Shown here: positions 4,399 to 5,189 of the stretch, piece by piece | Numbering within the stretch: the stretch's first letter is position 1 | Layout of the letters: each line of letters starts with the position of its first letter | Program-made: the position numbers and the translations under genes | Assembly: GCA_003448835.1 (NCBI GenBank) | Contig: DLXM01000347.1 | Coordinates: 1-5,189 of the forward strand | Direction of reading: 5' to 3' | Length of the DNA: 5,189 nt | DNA from: Bacteroidota bacterium | Lineage (GTDB): Bacteria; Bacteroidota; Rhodothermia; Balneolales; HLUCCA01 | The notes under the pieces: generated by a model | What the model was told of the DNA's origin: nothing | Database searches by the model: none | Seen by the model: only the letters and a program-made list of their open reading frames with translations

Positions 4399-5189
4399 TT
4401 GAATATAGGATGTGATCAAGTGCGAAATAGCTCCCAAATAAAACTCCTAAAACTACCAATGCTGGTAGTGGATTCCATATAATAAATCCACCTAATACGC
4501 CTAGAACCGCACCCAGATATTTGATATAATTAAGCTGATCTATCGTTGAATCTTTGATCAATTCTTCAAGTCTGCCTTCGTCATAGTTATTCAGGTTATC
4601 TTCAATAATTGATCTAAGATTAATTCGCTGAAGGATATCATAAATACCTGTAATCAAATATTCCTCAATACGATCGCGATGTTGCGAAATTTCATCTGGA
4701 ATTGCAAGAATAGTGTTATTAAAGCTGCTTCTATGCTCGTAAATAGTGCTTGGGACTGATAAGATAGCCTGATCAATAATTGAGGAAATTTGATCTTTTC
4801 GTAGGTTTTTGTAGACTTTGAACACATATTTTTCGAAGGTTTTTTCCTGAAATGATCCGTCAATATGATTTAAAAGTACTTCTGATATATTATTCCTGAC
4901 CTCAACCTGAGACAAATATTCACTTACTGCTTCCGTCAGAACTTTAAAAAGCTCATCTCTAAATTCTTCGTCATTACCAAGATTTCCAATTCCATGTTCA
5001 ATTTCTTTAATAACTGATGATAGAATGCCGGATTCCACAAGTTTCACCCTGATCTGGTCCGGATTAATCAAATTTTTATTAACGGCATTAGATAATTTTA
5101 TCGCAATGACGTTTTTCTGTGCCGGAACTAATCCTTGACCTAATAAAGGTCTTTTTTCCTGAGGTCTGAATAGCATAATGATTGCTACA
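4382..5189 (-). CDS. DUF445 family membrane protein (partial, 5' end beyond right edge)
   Basis: This is a membrane protein of the DUF445 (YheB-like) family, whose molecular function is not established. The ATG at 5176 looks like a plausible start, but the frame stays open upstream to the window edge and reads VAIIMLFRPQEKRP. This is the internal AIxMLFxP motif that follows the first transmembrane helix in DUF445 proteins, so the true start and that helix lie outside. Counting from that internal Met, GQGLVPAQKNVIA (13-25) is the conserved post-motif segment. A long helical, charged middle follows (about 27-210), with the family-like IEDNLNNYDEGRLEELI (191-207). Next come LGAVLGVLGGFIIW (221-234) and ALVVLGVLFGSYFAL (239-253), forming a C-terminal hairpin of two membrane helices. 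It ends ILYSIRKSS. Its 3' end overlaps the Omp85 gene tail-to-tail by 17 bp. The family call rests on remembered motifs. Confidence 0.8.
   Translation of the reverse strand, partial: VAIIMLFRPQEKRPLLGQGLVPAQKNVIAIKLSNAVNKNLINPDQIRVKLVESGILSSVIKEIEHGIGNLGNDEEFRDELFKVLTEAVSEYLSQVEVRNNISEVLLNHIDGSFQEKTFEKYVFKVYKNLRKDQISSIIDQAILSVPSTIYEHRSSFNNTILAIPDEISQHRDRIEEYLITGIYDILQRINLRSIIEDNLNNYDEGRLEELIKDSTIDQLNYIKYLGAVLGVLGGFIIWNPLPALVVLGVLFGSYFALDHILYSIRKSS

Noticed and set aside
4654..4863. Minus-strand open frame of 69 codons
   Set aside because: It is in another frame of the DUF445 gene on the same strand, with no motif and an AT-driven composition.
5137..5157. Terminator-like GACCT-AATAA-AGGTC followed by six T on the plus strand
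   Set aside because: The stem is only 5 pairs, it lies inside the DUF445 coding sequence about 740 bases past the Omp85 stop, and its bases encode the conserved region after MLFRP. It could weakly stop antisense readthrough, but that cannot be supported.
1..5189. CRISPR array, insertion sequence, tRNA or rRNA, phage or defence genes
   Set aside because: I saw no spaced direct repeats, transposase, terminal inverted repeats, tRNA cloverleaf or recognisable defence domain on either strand.

Overview
The window is a moderately AT-rich bacterial stretch. It most resembles the Bacteroidota/Balneolota/Rhodothermota grade. The reasons are a Bacteroidetes-type promoter match (TTG, 20-nt gap, TAnnTTT), mostly weak Shine-Dalgarno sites, an E1 dehydrogenase N-terminus of the type seen as an alpha/beta fusion in that group, and a TamA-like Omp85 protein that implies an outer membrane. 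I cannot name a genus.

Layout. Positions 1-452 (minus) hold the N-terminal 150 residues of a thiamine-diphosphate 2-oxoacid dehydrogenase E1; the gene runs off the left edge. Positions 453-910 are a 458-bp divergent intergenic region. Its left part is very AT-rich. It then has a candidate promoter overlapping a perfect 6+6 inverted repeat, followed by a roughly 250-nt GC-richer leader with several nested hairpins. Positions 911-4398 (plus) form a tight run of four genes: S-adenosylmethionine decarboxylase (speD/speH), pyruvoyl-dependent arginine decarboxylase (pdaD), spermidine synthase family aminopropyltransferase (speE), and a 558-residue Omp85/TamA-like outer-membrane protein. Positions 4382-5189 (minus) hold a DUF445 membrane protein. 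It converges on the Omp85 gene, overlaps its 3' end by 17 bp, and has its true start beyond the right edge.

How the genes work together. PdaD makes agmatine from arginine, SpeD makes decarboxylated SAM, and SpeE moves the aminopropyl group from decarboxylated SAM to an amine acceptor. Both decarboxylases are self-processing pyruvoyl enzymes with intact cleavage sites and catalytic residues. No agmatine ureohydrolase or agmatine deiminase is present. Either putrescine is made by an enzyme encoded elsewhere, or SpeE acts on agmatine first (the Thermus-type N1-aminopropylagmatine route); the sequence here does not decide. The Omp85 gene starts 19 nt after speE and is probably co-transcribed, but a functional link to polyamines is unproven.

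The protein-coding genes are all from known families. The part that known features explain least is the speD leader (about 656-910), which is the best candidate for something undescribed: a structured, possibly polyamine- or SAM-responsive cis-regulatory RNA. The evidence is base-pairing read by eye in one sequence, so this is a hypothesis only.
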